This document shows positions 15,700-24,265 of a stretch of DNA of 64,000 nt, one piece after another. The position numbers were made by a program, and so were the translations under genes. How positions within the stretch are numbered: the stretch's first letter is position 1; each line of letters begins with the position of its first letter. Source of the stretch: CAVVKW01 sp963749035 (GTDB lineage Bacteria; Verrucomicrobiota; Verrucomicrobiia; Chthoniobacterales; JAATET01); assembly GCA_963749035.1 (NCBI GenBank), contig CAVVKW010000004.1, positions 868,001-932,000 of the forward strand, written 5' to 3'. Under the pieces are notes generated by a model. That model did no database searches, had not been told where the DNA came from, and was given only the letters and a program-made list of their open reading frames with translations.

Positions 15700-16424
15700 C
15701 ACGCGCCGCGCAACCGGGAAACGTCCGGAAGCGTCAGGACGCGGGTGACGATCTCCTCGCGGGGCAGCGTCTTGAGTTCGTCGATCGTGATCGCGCCGTT
15801 GACGTCAAACCGCCCGCTTTTGGTCCGCCGCAACACCCGCAGGTGAGCCCCGCAGCCGAGTTCCTCGCCAATGTCGAAGGCGTAAGTTCGAACGTAGAAG
15901 CCTTTGCTGCAGACCACGCGGAAGTCGATCTCGGGCAATCGCAATTTCAAGATTTCGTGCGCGTAAACGTGGACGAACCGCGGTTCGCGCTCCACCGTTT
16001 TCCCCTGCCGGGCGAGTTTGTAAAGCGGCACCCCGTCTTTCTTGATTGCGCTCACCATCGGCGGCGTCTGGTAAAAATCTCCGTGATACTTCGCGAACGC
16101 AGCGTCGATCTCCGACGCGCTCAGATCCGATGGCACCTCCCGCGTGTCGACCACCTCGCCGTCCGCATCCTGCGAGTCTGTAGTTTCTCCGAGCTTCAGA
16201 GTTCCCGCGTATTCCTTGTCCTCGCTCATGAGCAAGTCCTGGATCTTTGTGCCCCGCCCGAGGGTGATCAACAGCAGTCCGGTCGCCAGCGGATCAAGCG
16301 TCCCGCAGTGACCGACCTTTTTCATGCCGAGCGATCGACGCACGATGCCAACGACATCGTGCGAGGTCATTCCCGGCGCCTTGTCGACGCACAGGACTCC
16401 ATCAATTAACGTTTCCGACTTCAT
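15699..16424 (-). CDS. truB: tRNA pseudouridine(55) synthase TruB
   Basis: TruB converts U55 of the tRNA T-loop to pseudouridine. DGVLCVDKAPGMTSHDVVGI at the N-terminus and HCGTLDPLATGLLLITLGRG with the catalytic Asp are the defining motifs; YAGTLKLGETTDSQDADGEV and GFYVRTYAFDIGEELGCGAH complete the core. At 241 residues it is the short bacterial form, with only a small tail after the catalytic domain rather than a full PUA domain. It overlaps ribF by about a codon and the upstream nrnA by 23 bp, which points to one transcript. Grouping with rbfA and infB is common across bacteria. Confidence 0.95.
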   Translation of the reverse strand: MKSETLIDGVLCVDKAPGMTSHDVVGIVRRSLGMKKVGHCGTLDPLATGLLLITLGRGTKIQDLLMSEDKEYAGTLKLGETTDSQDADGEVVDTREVPSDLSASEIDAAFAKYHGDFYQTPPMVSAIKKDGVPLYKLARQGKTVEREPRFVHVYAHEILKLRLPEIDFRVVCSKGFYVRTYAFDIGEELGCGAHLRVLRRTKSGRFDVNGAITIDELKTLPREEIVTRVLTLPDVSRLRGA

Positions 16425-17388
16425 TACAAATTGCTTCGAGAAATTTCGCGCTCACTTCGTCCAAATCTCCCCGCGCCCGCGCACCAGACGCCAAGGCGTG
16501 CCCGCCCCCGCCAAATTGCCCGCAGACTTTGCAGACGTCGACCCGCACGTCCTTCGAGCGGGCGCTGATCCGGATCATGCCGTCACCCAGTTCCTCGAGG
16601 AACACGGCTGCGATCACGCCCTCGACGGAGCGGAGCTGGTCGATGATTCCTTCGTTGTCTTCGGGCGAAAGCCCAAGCCGCACGAAATCCGCACGCCGGA
16701 GCGCGAAGCTCGCGACGCGGTCATCGCACGTGAATTCCGCCGAATTTAGCGCGAGCCGGAGCAACTCGAGTCGCCGCCTTGGCTGCTGCTCATACATGGA
16801 CTGCGAAATTTCACCTACCTTGACCCCTGCGCGGACCAAAGTCGCCCCGGCCTCGAACGTCTGCGCCGTTGTGTTCATGTATTGGAACGACCCCGTGTCC
16901 GTGGAAATCGCGACGAACAAGTTGGCCGCCATCGCGGGGGTGATCTCGATCCCCTGCGACTCGAAAAAGTTCACCACAATCTGTCCGGTCGCGGGCGACT
17001 CGGCGTCGATGAAATTTAACTGGCCAAACGCCTCGTTGCTGACGTGGTGATCGATGTTGATGAAGACCTCCGGCATCTCCACCCGGTCCAGAACGTTGCC
17101 GAGTCGTTCTTTGACGGAGGTATCGAGCGCGACGAATGCATCGCACCTGATCCGCTCCCCGTCCTTCGGCGGCTCTGTAACGAGGTCACTGCTCGGCAGG
17201 AAGGCATATTTGGAGGGCACGCCGTTCTCGTTCAGAGCAATGACCTTCTTCCCAATCGACTTCAGCCAAAGCGCGAACGCGATCGTTGAACCGAGCGCAT
17301 CACCGTCGGGACGCAGGTGGCCAGCCACCACGATCGTCTCGGCTCCCTCGAGAGCCGCACGAATTTGATCGAAGCTCGCTGTGCTCAA
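16402..17388 (-). CDS. nrnA: DHH-family phosphoesterase NrnA (nanoRNase/pAp phosphatase)
   Basis: NrnA degrades short oligoribonucleotides and 3'-phosphoadenosine 5'-phosphate. The DHH domain has GHLRPDGDALGSTIAFALWL (metal-binding Asp pair), DAFVALDTSVKERLG and the DHH motif itself in NIDHHVSNEAFGQ. The C-terminal DHHA1 domain ends with CGQFGGGGHALASGARARGD, the substrate-binding GGGH loop. The 328-residue length is standard. Its first bases overlap the rbfA stop by 4 bp, and it runs into truB. The rbfA-nrnA-truB order is a conserved one. The two activities cannot be separated from sequence. Confidence 0.92.
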   Translation of the reverse strand: MSTASFDQIRAALEGAETIVVAGHLRPDGDALGSTIAFALWLKSIGKKVIALNENGVPSKYAFLPSSDLVTEPPKDGERIRCDAFVALDTSVKERLGNVLDRVEMPEVFINIDHHVSNEAFGQLNFIDAESPATGQIVVNFFESQGIEITPAMAANLFVAISTDTGSFQYMNTTAQTFEAGATLVRAGVKVGEISQSMYEQQPRRRLELLRLALNSAEFTCDDRVASFALRRADFVRLGLSPEDNEGIIDQLRSVEGVIAAVFLEELGDGMIRISARSKDVRVDVCKVCGQFGGGGHALASGARARGDLDEVSAKFLEAICNEVGNVN

Positions 17389-17816
17389 CGGTTGTCCTCC
17401 GCGTCGTCTTCGTCGTCCTCGTCGTCCTCGTCGTCCTCGTCAAACTCCTCGAAATCACGGGGTCCGGCGGACGTTTGGTCCGGCAACCCGAGCTCGTCCA
17501 TGATCTCGATGATCCGCGTTCCGCGCTCCACCGAATCGTCGAGTTTGAAGTTCAGGTGCGGCGTGTTTTTCAAAACGATCCGCTTCATCAACTCCTGCTG
17601 AAGCGACGGTCGATTGCGCTCGAGCGACTCGATGGCGTCCCGCCGATCCGCGTTGGATCCAAGGGCACTGACGAAGACGTGCGCCTGCTTCAGATCCGGC
17701 GTGATGTCCACTCCGCTTACGGTCACGAGCGGCGACGAGAATTGCATGTCGCGCACGAGAATCTGGCCGAGCTCGCGCTTGAGCAATTCGCAGACACGCT
17801 GGAGTCGGACGTTCAT
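17385..17816 (-). CDS. rbfA: Ribosome-binding factor A with an acidic C-terminal tail
   Basis: RbfA assists 16S rRNA maturation on the 30S subunit. The KH-type core is clear: RVCELLKRELGQILVRDMQF, then VTVSGVDITPDLKQAHVFVS and LRVLKNTPH-like KRIVLKNTPHLNFKLDDSVE, ending with RGTRIIEIMDEL. After residue 115 or so the protein has a highly acidic tail of repeated Glu/Asp (EEFDEDDEDDEDDEDDAED), encoded by a TCGTCGTCC-type repeat at about 17400-17450. Such a tail is not part of the family core; it may affect rRNA or protein contacts or be neutral repeat expansion. It lies 43 bp after infB. Confidence 0.92.
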   Translation of the reverse strand: MNVRLQRVCELLKRELGQILVRDMQFSSPLVTVSGVDITPDLKQAHVFVSALGSNADRRDAIESLERNRPSLQQELMKRIVLKNTPHLNFKLDDSVERGTRIIEIMDELGLPDQTSAGPRDFEEFDEDDEDDEDDEDDAEDNR

Positions 17817-17859
17817 ATCGGGTGTTGGGGCGGCGGGGTGCCTCCTTGCACCCTTCGAA

Positions 17860-20115
17860 TCAAAGCGTCTGCGGAACCTTCTCCAGCGTGTAGGCCTCGA
17901 TCACGTCGCCGGCTTCATAGTCGGTGAAATTCCCGAGCTTGATACCGCACTCCAGTCCGGTTCGGACTTCCTTCACCTCGTCCTGGAAACGACGCAAGGT
18001 CGCCACGCCGCCGTCGTAAACGGCCTGCTTGCCGCGAACCACTCGCGCACGCGCGGTTCGCGGGATGCGTCCGTCGGTGACGATACAACCAGCGACCTTC
18101 CCCCGGGAGAGTCCGAAGACCTGCTTGATCTCGGCGTGGCCGACGACCGTCTCGCGCAGCTCGGGGTCAAGCAGTCCAGACATCGCTTCCTTCACCTGAT
18201 CGATCAACTCGTAGATGATACTGTAGAGCTTGATCTGGATGTTCTCGCGCCGGGACGCCGCGAGCGCGCCGCTGTCCACCTTCACGCCGAATCCGATGAC
18301 GACCGCGTCGGACGCGCTCGCCAGCATGATGTCCGATTCGGTGACCGGGCCAGCCGCCGAATGAATGATGCGCAGCGAAATCTTGTCGCTATCGATTTCC
18401 TCCAGTGCCGTCGTGATCGCTTCCAACGTGCCCTGCACGTCGGCTTTGAGGACGAGCGGAAACGTCTTCTTCTGATCTTCCGCGATGTTATCGAAAAGAC
18501 TCTCCAACGTCGCCCGCTGCGGAGCGGCAAGCTTGTCGGCGCGCAAGTTCGTCAGCCGTTCTTCACTGAGGGCTCGCGCGATCTTCTCGGATTCCATCAC
18601 GAGCAATTCATCGCCAGCTGACGGCAGTCCGCTCAGACCCAGCACCTTCACCGGGGTAGCCGGACCCGCCATTTTTACCGGCTTCCCGAGATCGCTGATC
18701 AACTGTTTGACCTTGCCCCAATGGTTCCCGCAGATGAATGGCTGGCCATTTCTTAACGTGCCCGAGTTCACGATCACGGTCGCCGTCGAGCCGCGTCCGG
18801 GCTCCGTCTGGGCCTCGATCACGGTGCAGCGCGCGTCAGCAGCCGGGCTGGCCTTGAGTTCGAGAACCTCCGACTGGAGAAGCATGTTTTCCAGCAGTGT
18901 ATCAATGCCGGTCCCCTTCGTTGCCGAGACTTCACAGCAAATGATGTCACCGCCCCAATCCTCGGGATTCAGTTCGTGTTCCTGCAACTGACCCTTGATC
19001 CGCTCGGGGTTCGCGGCTGGGAGATCGCATTTGTTGATGGCGATCATGATCGTCACGTTCGCCGCCTTGGCGTGATTGATCGCCTCGATCGTCTGCGGCA
19101 TGAGACCGTCGTCCGCCGCGACAACGATCACGACAATATCGGTCACACTCGCGCCACGGGCGCGCATCGCGGTGAAGGCCGCGTGGCCCGGCGTATCGAG
19201 AAACGTGATGCTCGAGGTTCCGTGCGGAACGCTGTAGGCACCGATGTGCTGGGTAATCCCGCCCGCCTCTGCGGTGGTGACGCGCGATTTTCGGATCGCG
19301 TCGAGTAGTGACGTTTTGCCGTGATCGACGTGGCCCATGAACGTGATGACCGGGGCGCGGGGCTTGAGTTCGTCCTCGTCGATGTCCTCCGGCTCGGCTG
19401 GTTCTTCGATGACGACCGGCTCCGGCTTGTGAACGCCCTTGGTCGGGTCACGCTTCTCACGTTCGAAGATCGCGTTGTGCTTCTCGCAAACCTTGGCGGC
19501 GACGTCGGCTTCGATCGTCTGGTTGATCGCCGCGAAAATGTTCAGCTCCATCAGGTCAGCGATGAGCTGGAAAGGCTTCAGACCGAGCTGGTCGGCGAGA
19601 TCCTTAACGATGATCGGTGGCTTGACGTGAACGATCCGCCGTCCGTCTTCACTCAGCGTCTCTTCGGTAGTCTCGGCCTCTTCCGCGCTGGCTTCCGCTT
19701 CGGCGGCGGCTTGCTCAGCTTCGGCCGCCTTTTCTGCCTTGGTTGGTTTTGCGGACAGCAAATCGAGCGCCGCTGGTGCTGGCTTGGCTGCTGCGGGCGC
19801 GTCTTTGTCTTCTTCGACCTTGCTGGCAGCCGCTTTCGGCTTCGCCGGCTCGGCGATCCGACTAATCGGCGGCAGGGTCTTCGAGGCCTTCTTCTTCGTC
19901 TCGGCCGCGGTCGAGCGAACTCGCTTCTTTTTGGGTTCGATCAGCGAAACGGTCTCCGCTTTCGGCTTGGGTTCAGCGGCTGCCTCGGCCGCCTCCGGAC
20001 TGTCCGGTGCGCTGGCACCAGTGGTCGGAGATTTACGTCCGCCTTTGGCGGTGGTGGTCCGCTTCGACGAGGTCGCGCGGGTTGCGGTCTTGGTTTTGCT
20101 GACTTTGGATGCCAT
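17860..20115 (-). CDS. infB: Translation initiation factor IF-2
   Basis: IF-2 is the GTPase that brings fMet-tRNA to the 30S subunit and promotes subunit joining. The first 160 residues or so are a low-complexity Ala/Lys/Pro/Glu region. An IF2_N domain follows (VKPPIIVKDLADQLGLKPFQ), then the G domain with GHVDHGKTSLLDAIRKSRVT (P loop), GGITQHIGAYSV (switch I), DTPGHAAFTAMRARGA (switch II) and INKCDLP. Domains II-IV close the protein and end GDVIEAYTLEKVPQTL. At 751 residues it is of ordinary bacterial size. It is preceded by nusA (41 bp) and followed by rbfA. Confidence 0.97.
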   Translation of the reverse strand: MASKVSKTKTATRATSSKRTTTAKGGRKSPTTGASAPDSPEAAEAAAEPKPKAETVSLIEPKKKRVRSTAAETKKKASKTLPPISRIAEPAKPKAAASKVEEDKDAPAAAKPAPAALDLLSAKPTKAEKAAEAEQAAAEAEASAEEAETTEETLSEDGRRIVHVKPPIIVKDLADQLGLKPFQLIADLMELNIFAAINQTIEADVAAKVCEKHNAIFEREKRDPTKGVHKPEPVVIEEPAEPEDIDEDELKPRAPVITFMGHVDHGKTSLLDAIRKSRVTTAEAGGITQHIGAYSVPHGTSSITFLDTPGHAAFTAMRARGASVTDIVVIVVAADDGLMPQTIEAINHAKAANVTIMIAINKCDLPAANPERIKGQLQEHELNPEDWGGDIICCEVSATKGTGIDTLLENMLLQSEVLELKASPAADARCTVIEAQTEPGRGSTATVIVNSGTLRNGQPFICGNHWGKVKQLISDLGKPVKMAGPATPVKVLGLSGLPSAGDELLVMESEKIARALSEERLTNLRADKLAAPQRATLESLFDNIAEDQKKTFPLVLKADVQGTLEAITTALEEIDSDKISLRIIHSAAGPVTESDIMLASASDAVVIGFGVKVDSGALAASRRENIQIKLYSIIYELIDQVKEAMSGLLDPELRETVVGHAEIKQVFGLSRGKVAGCIVTDGRIPRTARARVVRGKQAVYDGGVATLRRFQDEVKEVRTGLECGIKLGNFTDYEAGDVIEAYTLEKVPQTL

Positions 20116-20155
20116 TGAAATTCTTTTTTGTCGCGAGCGCCTTCATGCCGGGGCG

Positions 20156-21424
20156 TTAGGCGGCGGCGGGAGAGTCCGCCGGGGTGTTTTGTTTGTTCGC
20201 TTCGTCCAGGATTCGTTGCCCGGTTTCTTCGTCGGTGCCGAGCACGCCGGCAATGTCTTCGGCACTCGCCGTCGCGATAACTTCCGGCGAGATCATGCCG
20301 GCTGCGGTCAGCGTGTCGGCTTCTTCCTGCGAAACGCTGAGCTGATCGGCCAGCGACGAGGCGGCTTGAGCCTTCTGACTCTCCATGGCCTGCTCGGCAG
20401 TGCGGTCTTCTTGAATGTCAATGTCCCAACCGGTGATCTTGGCCGTTAGCCGGGCGTTCTGGCCCTTACGACCAATGGCTTGGGAGAGTTCCTCCTTGCC
20501 GACGATGACCGTGATGCGTTTCTCCTCGTGGTTCAGAGTAATCGAACGGAGCTGGGCGGGCTTCAGAGCCTCCTTCACGAGCTCCTCGGGGTCGTCGTAC
20601 CACCGAATGATGTCGACCTTTTCGTTGTTGAGTTCACGGACGATGTTCTTGACGCGGGCACCTCGCATACCAACGCAGGCTCCGACCGGATCGACCTTGT
20701 TGTCAGAACTGTGGACCGCCACCTTGGTGCGGGCTCCGGCCTCACGAGCGATGACCTTGAGTTCCACGGTGCGGTCGGCGATTTCACTGACCTCGACCTC
20801 GAACAAACGACGCACAAAGTTCGGGTGACTCCGGGAGAGAATAATTTCCGGCCCCCGCACGCCGTTCTCGACGGCAACGACGTAAGCACGGATCCGGTCA
20901 CCGATGGAGTATTCCTCCGTCGGCACCCGCTCGCGGGACTGCATGATCCCTTCGAACTTCCCGAGATCGACGATGACGTCCGAGCGCTCGAAGCGACGAA
21001 CCGTGCCGCTGACGATTTCACCAGCGCGATCCTTGAACTCCTCGTACATCATGTCCTTCTCGACCTGACGGATGCGCTGCATGATCGCCTGACGGGCGGT
21101 CTGAGCCGCGATGCGTCCAAAATCACGGGGGGTCACTTCGATCTCGACCTCGTCACCAATCTGCGCTTCGGGATTGATCTGCCGAGCTTTCGCGAGAGTG
21201 ATGTGCTCCTGCGGGTCGACGACTTTATCGACGACGAGTGGCTTTGCGAACGCGCGGATCTGGCCCGTTTTCGGGTTCATTTCGACGCGAACTTCGCGGG
21301 CGATGGAAAAGGATTTCTTGGACGCCGTCAGCAGGGCGTTGCAAATCGCGTCAACCAGGATGTCCCGGCTGATGCCTTTCTCGCGCTCGAGATAATCGAG
21401 CATGGTGAGCAACTCAGCGTTCAT
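20156..21424 (-). CDS. nusA: Transcription termination/antitermination factor NusA
   Basis: NusA binds RNA polymerase and nascent RNA and modulates pausing, termination and antitermination. The order is complete: N-terminal polymerase-binding domain (LDYLEREKGISRDILVDAIC), an S1 domain (GEIVSGTVRRFERSDVIVDL), KH1 with DPVGACVGMRGARVKNIVRE and KH2 with IGRKGQNARLTAKITGWDID. The last 70 residues form a helical AR-like repeat (QLSVSQEEADTLTAAGMISP). It is first in its run, with a good sigma-70-like promoter 53-81 bp upstream. rimP, usually directly upstream of nusA, is not here; trpD is. Confidence 0.96.
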   Translation of the reverse strand: MNAELLTMLDYLEREKGISRDILVDAICNALLTASKKSFSIAREVRVEMNPKTGQIRAFAKPLVVDKVVDPQEHITLAKARQINPEAQIGDEVEIEVTPRDFGRIAAQTARQAIMQRIRQVEKDMMYEEFKDRAGEIVSGTVRRFERSDVIVDLGKFEGIMQSRERVPTEEYSIGDRIRAYVVAVENGVRGPEIILSRSHPNFVRRLFEVEVSEIADRTVELKVIAREAGARTKVAVHSSDNKVDPVGACVGMRGARVKNIVRELNNEKVDIIRWYDDPEELVKEALKPAQLRSITLNHEEKRITVIVGKEELSQAIGRKGQNARLTAKITGWDIDIQEDRTAEQAMESQKAQAASSLADQLSVSQEEADTLTAAGMISPEVIATASAEDIAGVLGTDEETGQRILDEANKQNTPADSPAAA

Positions 21425-21476
21425 ACAAATAATTCAGGTAAGTCTAAAAAGGATTCCGCGTCGGGCGGAACGGTCG

Positions 21477-21505
21477 AATATGCAGAGGCATCGTGACTCG
21501 GTCAA
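21477..21505 (-). promoter_or_regulatory. nusA: Sigma-70-like promoter for the nusA-infB-rbfA run
   Basis: On the minus strand TTGACC (21505-21500) and CATATT (21482-21477) are separated by 17 bp, matching 5/6 of the -35 and 4/6 of the -10 consensus. The -10 box is 53 bp upstream of the nusA ATG. No competing gene occupies the gap 21425-21601. Confidence 0.5.
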
Positions 21506-21601
21506 GCCTCCTCCCGAAACTCTCGCGAACTGAGCAATCACCCCGCCACTCTCGCGTTCGAATGCCAGAATTCGAGGCGAGCCGACGGCTACAAACTTCG
21601 G

Positions 21602-22624
21602 TCAGACCGCTCGCAGAGCATCAAGGCGCTCCGCCGCGGCACCATTGGCGATCGCACCTCGCGCCAGCTCCAGTCCAACACCGAGATCAGCAGCGACACC
21701 GCCCACGACAAACGCCCCCGCCGCGTTCCAACAAACCAGATCTTCCACCGGACCGGCCAGCTTTCCGCGCAGCAGCGCCTCGAGCTTCGCCGCGTTCGTG
21801 GCGGCATCCCCCCCAACCAGTTCATCGAGCGCTGGAGCCACAATGCCGTAATCGGTCGCGTCAACGCGGAATTCCGAGACTCCGTCGCCATTCGTCTCGG
21901 CACCGAGGGTCGGCCCGAGGGTCGACATCTCGTCCAATCCCCCGGCCGGGGTCTCGCCGTGCACCGCCCAGGCTCGCTCGCGCCCAAGCTCGCGAAAAAC
22001 TTTCGCATAGACCGGCACCATCGCTCGATCGAAGACTCCGGCGAGTTGGAACGCCGGGCGGACGGGGTTCAAAAGTGGCCCGATTTTGTTAAATATGGTC
22101 GCCACCCCGCGTTTCGCCAGCAGCGCCCGCACCGGACCGATCGCCTTGAAGGCCGGATGATACGTTGGCGCAAATAGAAACACGCACCCGACGTCTTCAG
22201 CGACCGCCGCCGCTCGTTCGGGCGTCATCTCAATTTCGACGCCAAGCGCCTCGAGCACGTCAGCCCCGCCGCACTTCGACGTGATCCCGCGATTACCGTG
22301 TTTGACGACCGTCACTCCACCCGCTGCGACGATGAACATCGCCGCCGTGGATACGTTGAAGAGCCCCAGTTTATCGCCTCCCGTCCCGCAAAGATCGAGG
22401 ATCGGTCGTTCGCTCGAGACGGTGATCGGTCGAGCGTGCGCGATCAGCGTTCGCACGAACCAGGCGATTTCCCCGGCTGTCTCACCTTTCGTCGCCAGAG
22501 CTTCCAAGAGCGTGGCGCGATCCTCCACCGGCACGCCGTCGTCCAGCAAGATCCGGCAAAACTCCGCGACCTCCGGTCCCTCCATCTCCCGCCCCGACCG
22601 CAGTCCCTCGACAATTTCTTTCAT
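21602..22624 (-). CDS. trpD: Anthranilate phosphoribosyltransferase
   Basis: TrpD transfers phosphoribose from PRPP to anthranilate in tryptophan synthesis. LDLCGTGGDKLGLFNVSTAA contains the PRPP-binding GTGGD and the NxS/T site, VVKHGNRGITSKCGGADVLE is the conserved KHGNR motif, and FLFAPTYHPAFKAIGPVRAL then LGVATIFNKIGPLLNP correspond to the second half of the active site. The 340-residue length is normal. It lies 3 bp downstream of an EamA transporter gene and on the same strand as aroD, making a small aromatic-amino-acid cluster. No other trp genes are in the window. Confidence 0.96.
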   Translation of the reverse strand: MKEIVEGLRSGREMEGPEVAEFCRILLDDGVPVEDRATLLEALATKGETAGEIAWFVRTLIAHARPITVSSERPILDLCGTGGDKLGLFNVSTAAMFIVAAGGVTVVKHGNRGITSKCGGADVLEALGVEIEMTPERAAAVAEDVGCVFLFAPTYHPAFKAIGPVRALLAKRGVATIFNKIGPLLNPVRPAFQLAGVFDRAMVPVYAKVFRELGRERAWAVHGETPAGGLDEMSTLGPTLGAETNGDGVSEFRVDATDYGIVAPALDELVGGDAATNAAKLEALLRGKLAGPVEDLVCWNAAGAFVVGGVAADLGVGLELARGAIANGAAAERLDALRAV

Positions 22625-22627
22625 CCC

Positions 22628-23518
22628 TCAAATCAAGACCAACACCACCGCCGCGAAAAGCAGGATCGAACCGGCCAGCCGGCGAGGCATCACGCCCGGA
22701 GCCGCGCCGGGTTCGGGCGATGCGAAATACCGACCGAGGGCCCATCCCAGCACCACGCTCCAGATCGCCCGGGACGAATAGACGATGTTCACCGCCGTCG
22801 CGTTCCCGTAATAACCGAGGGCCAAGGCCATCCCGAGGGCCTGCACGCTCAGCGCGATCGTGCCGAGCGTCAGCACCAGCCGGGCACCGCGCGGGACCCG
22901 AAAAATCTGCAGCCCTCTCTGCGGGACGAAAACGACCGCCGTGACGACAGCCACAAATCCGAACATCACGGGGATGAATCCGGTGATCCCGAATCGCGGC
23001 GCCCATTTCTGCACCAGCACGTCGGTGACCGCGAAGGTTGCCGCCGCTGCGAGTGACATGACCGCGTCCCGCTTGAGCAAGCGCGGCGCAAGGGTGCGCC
23101 ACGTCGCGCCCGTGACGAGAACGACGCCGATCGAACTCGCCAGCGCGCCAAGCCACCAACGGGCTTCCAGAATCTCGCCAAATCCAATCGCGCTGACGAC
23201 GGTAATGAAAAGCACCTTCATTCCAAGCAACGGCGTGGCCACCGAGACGTCGCCGTGCCGGAGCGCCTCGAAGGTGAAGATCTGCGCCGCGAAAAACGTC
23301 GCTCCAGCCACGAGCGGCATCCAGATCGCCGTCCAGTCGCACTCACCCGCGAGCGTCAGCAGCGGGAGGAACAAAACGCCCGCACCGACGTTGACGTAGA
23401 GATTGACCTGCGCCTGCCCCGCGCCTGCACCGATCCCGCGCTTGAGCAAAAATGCGGCGATGACGTAAAGCAGCGCCGACCCCGCCGGCAGTAGTAATAA
23501 CCCTTCGTTTGGCGGCAC
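22628..23518 (-). CDS. EamA/DMT-family transporter
   Basis: The 296-residue integral membrane protein has about ten predicted helices arranged as two EamA repeats, the second starting near KRDAVMSLAAAATFAVTDVL. Typical family segments are FFAAQIFTFEALRHGDVSVA, ATPLLGMKVLFITVVSAIGF and ATAVNIVYSSRAIWSVVLGW. Members move small metabolites, often amino acids or their precursors, across the inner membrane. It sits between aroD and trpD with gaps of 12 and 3 bp, so a role in exporting or importing an aromatic compound is a reasonable guess from context, but the substrate is not visible. Confidence 0.85.
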   Translation of the reverse strand: MPPNEGLLLLPAGSALLYVIAAFLLKRGIGAGAGQAQVNLYVNVGAGVLFLPLLTLAGECDWTAIWMPLVAGATFFAAQIFTFEALRHGDVSVATPLLGMKVLFITVVSAIGFGEILEARWWLGALASSIGVVLVTGATWRTLAPRLLKRDAVMSLAAAATFAVTDVLVQKWAPRFGITGFIPVMFGFVAVVTAVVFVPQRGLQIFRVPRGARLVLTLGTIALSVQALGMALALGYYGNATAVNIVYSSRAIWSVVLGWALGRYFASPEPGAAPGVMPRRLAGSILLFAAVVLVLI

Positions 23519-23530
23519 GCGTCGGTCTGG

Positions 23531-24217
23531 CTAACTCAATTTGTCGAGCTGCGACCGCAGCGCGGTTGCCGACCACTGACCCGTCACCACCGGCCGCTCG
23601 ATCCAGCCGTAATTCAAGACCGAGCCCCCCATCGCGAAGAGTAAACGGGAGACCTTCCCGTATCGCCCCATCGCCATCGCGGCGACGGGTAGCGGTGAGT
23701 CGTCCAACAGGTCGATCAGCGGTGCGAGATCCGAGATGCGTTCCGGGGTGCACGCGATCTTCAGAACGTCCGCGCCGGCGTCCGTCGCCCGCTTCGCGTA
23801 TCCGCGCAGCTTTCGCCGGTCGGGTGAGCCGCCGAAGTCATGCACGGAGACGATCAGCCGCTGACGCGCGGATTTTGCTTCCTTCGCCACCACGCTCATC
23901 GCTGACAACGACGAGAGCTCCAGATCGATCGCACTCGTGATGCCCATGACTTCCCGATAAAGCGCGGTCCGTCGCGCATCGCTCAGGCCCGGTGCGCCGC
24001 CTTCCCTTTCGTGCCGCACCGTCGCGATCAGCGGGATCGGAAGCGCGCTGAGTCGATCGACGTCCGGAATTGACCCCAACAAGTCGAGCCGCAACTCCGC
24101 AGCGTCCAGGCTTCGCTCGGCCAAGCGGCGCGCCATCGAAACGCCCCGCTTCGATTCGATCACGCCGACGACGTTCGCGCGATCGAGCCGCAAGGGTCTT
24201 TTTCTTTGACGCATCAT
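23531..24217 (-). CDS. aroD: Type I 3-dehydroquinate dehydratase
   Basis: The enzyme dehydrates 3-dehydroquinate to 3-dehydroshikimate through a Schiff base. AAELRLDLLGSIPDVD matches the conserved E-x-R-x-D strand, LIVSVHDFGGSPDRRKLRGY holds the catalytic His, ADVLKIACTPERISDLAPLI the Schiff-base Lys, and AMAMGRYGKVSRLLFAMGGS then YGWIERPVVTGQWSA close the barrel. The start is decided by AGGAGGGATGATG: the first ATG (24217) is 1 nt from the AGGAGG and the second (24214) 4 nt, so either may be used; a longer frame to 24253 is unlikely. It diverges from the sugar transferase gene. Confidence 0.93.
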   Translation of the reverse strand: MMRQRKRPLRLDRANVVGVIESKRGVSMARRLAERSLDAAELRLDLLGSIPDVDRLSALPIPLIATVRHEREGGAPGLSDARRTALYREVMGITSAIDLELSSLSAMSVVAKEAKSARQRLIVSVHDFGGSPDRRKLRGYAKRATDAGADVLKIACTPERISDLAPLIDLLDDSPLPVAAMAMGRYGKVSRLLFAMGGSVLNYGWIERPVVTGQWSATALRSQLDKLS

Positions 24218-24265
24218 CCCTCCTGAATTCAAGTGCCTGACCGCTCGGATCAAGGACGGGCCTTT

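Noticed and set aside
20480..21496. A 338-codon plus-strand frame opposite nusA
   Set aside because: nusA is complete and unmistakable; the reverse frame has no conserved motif.
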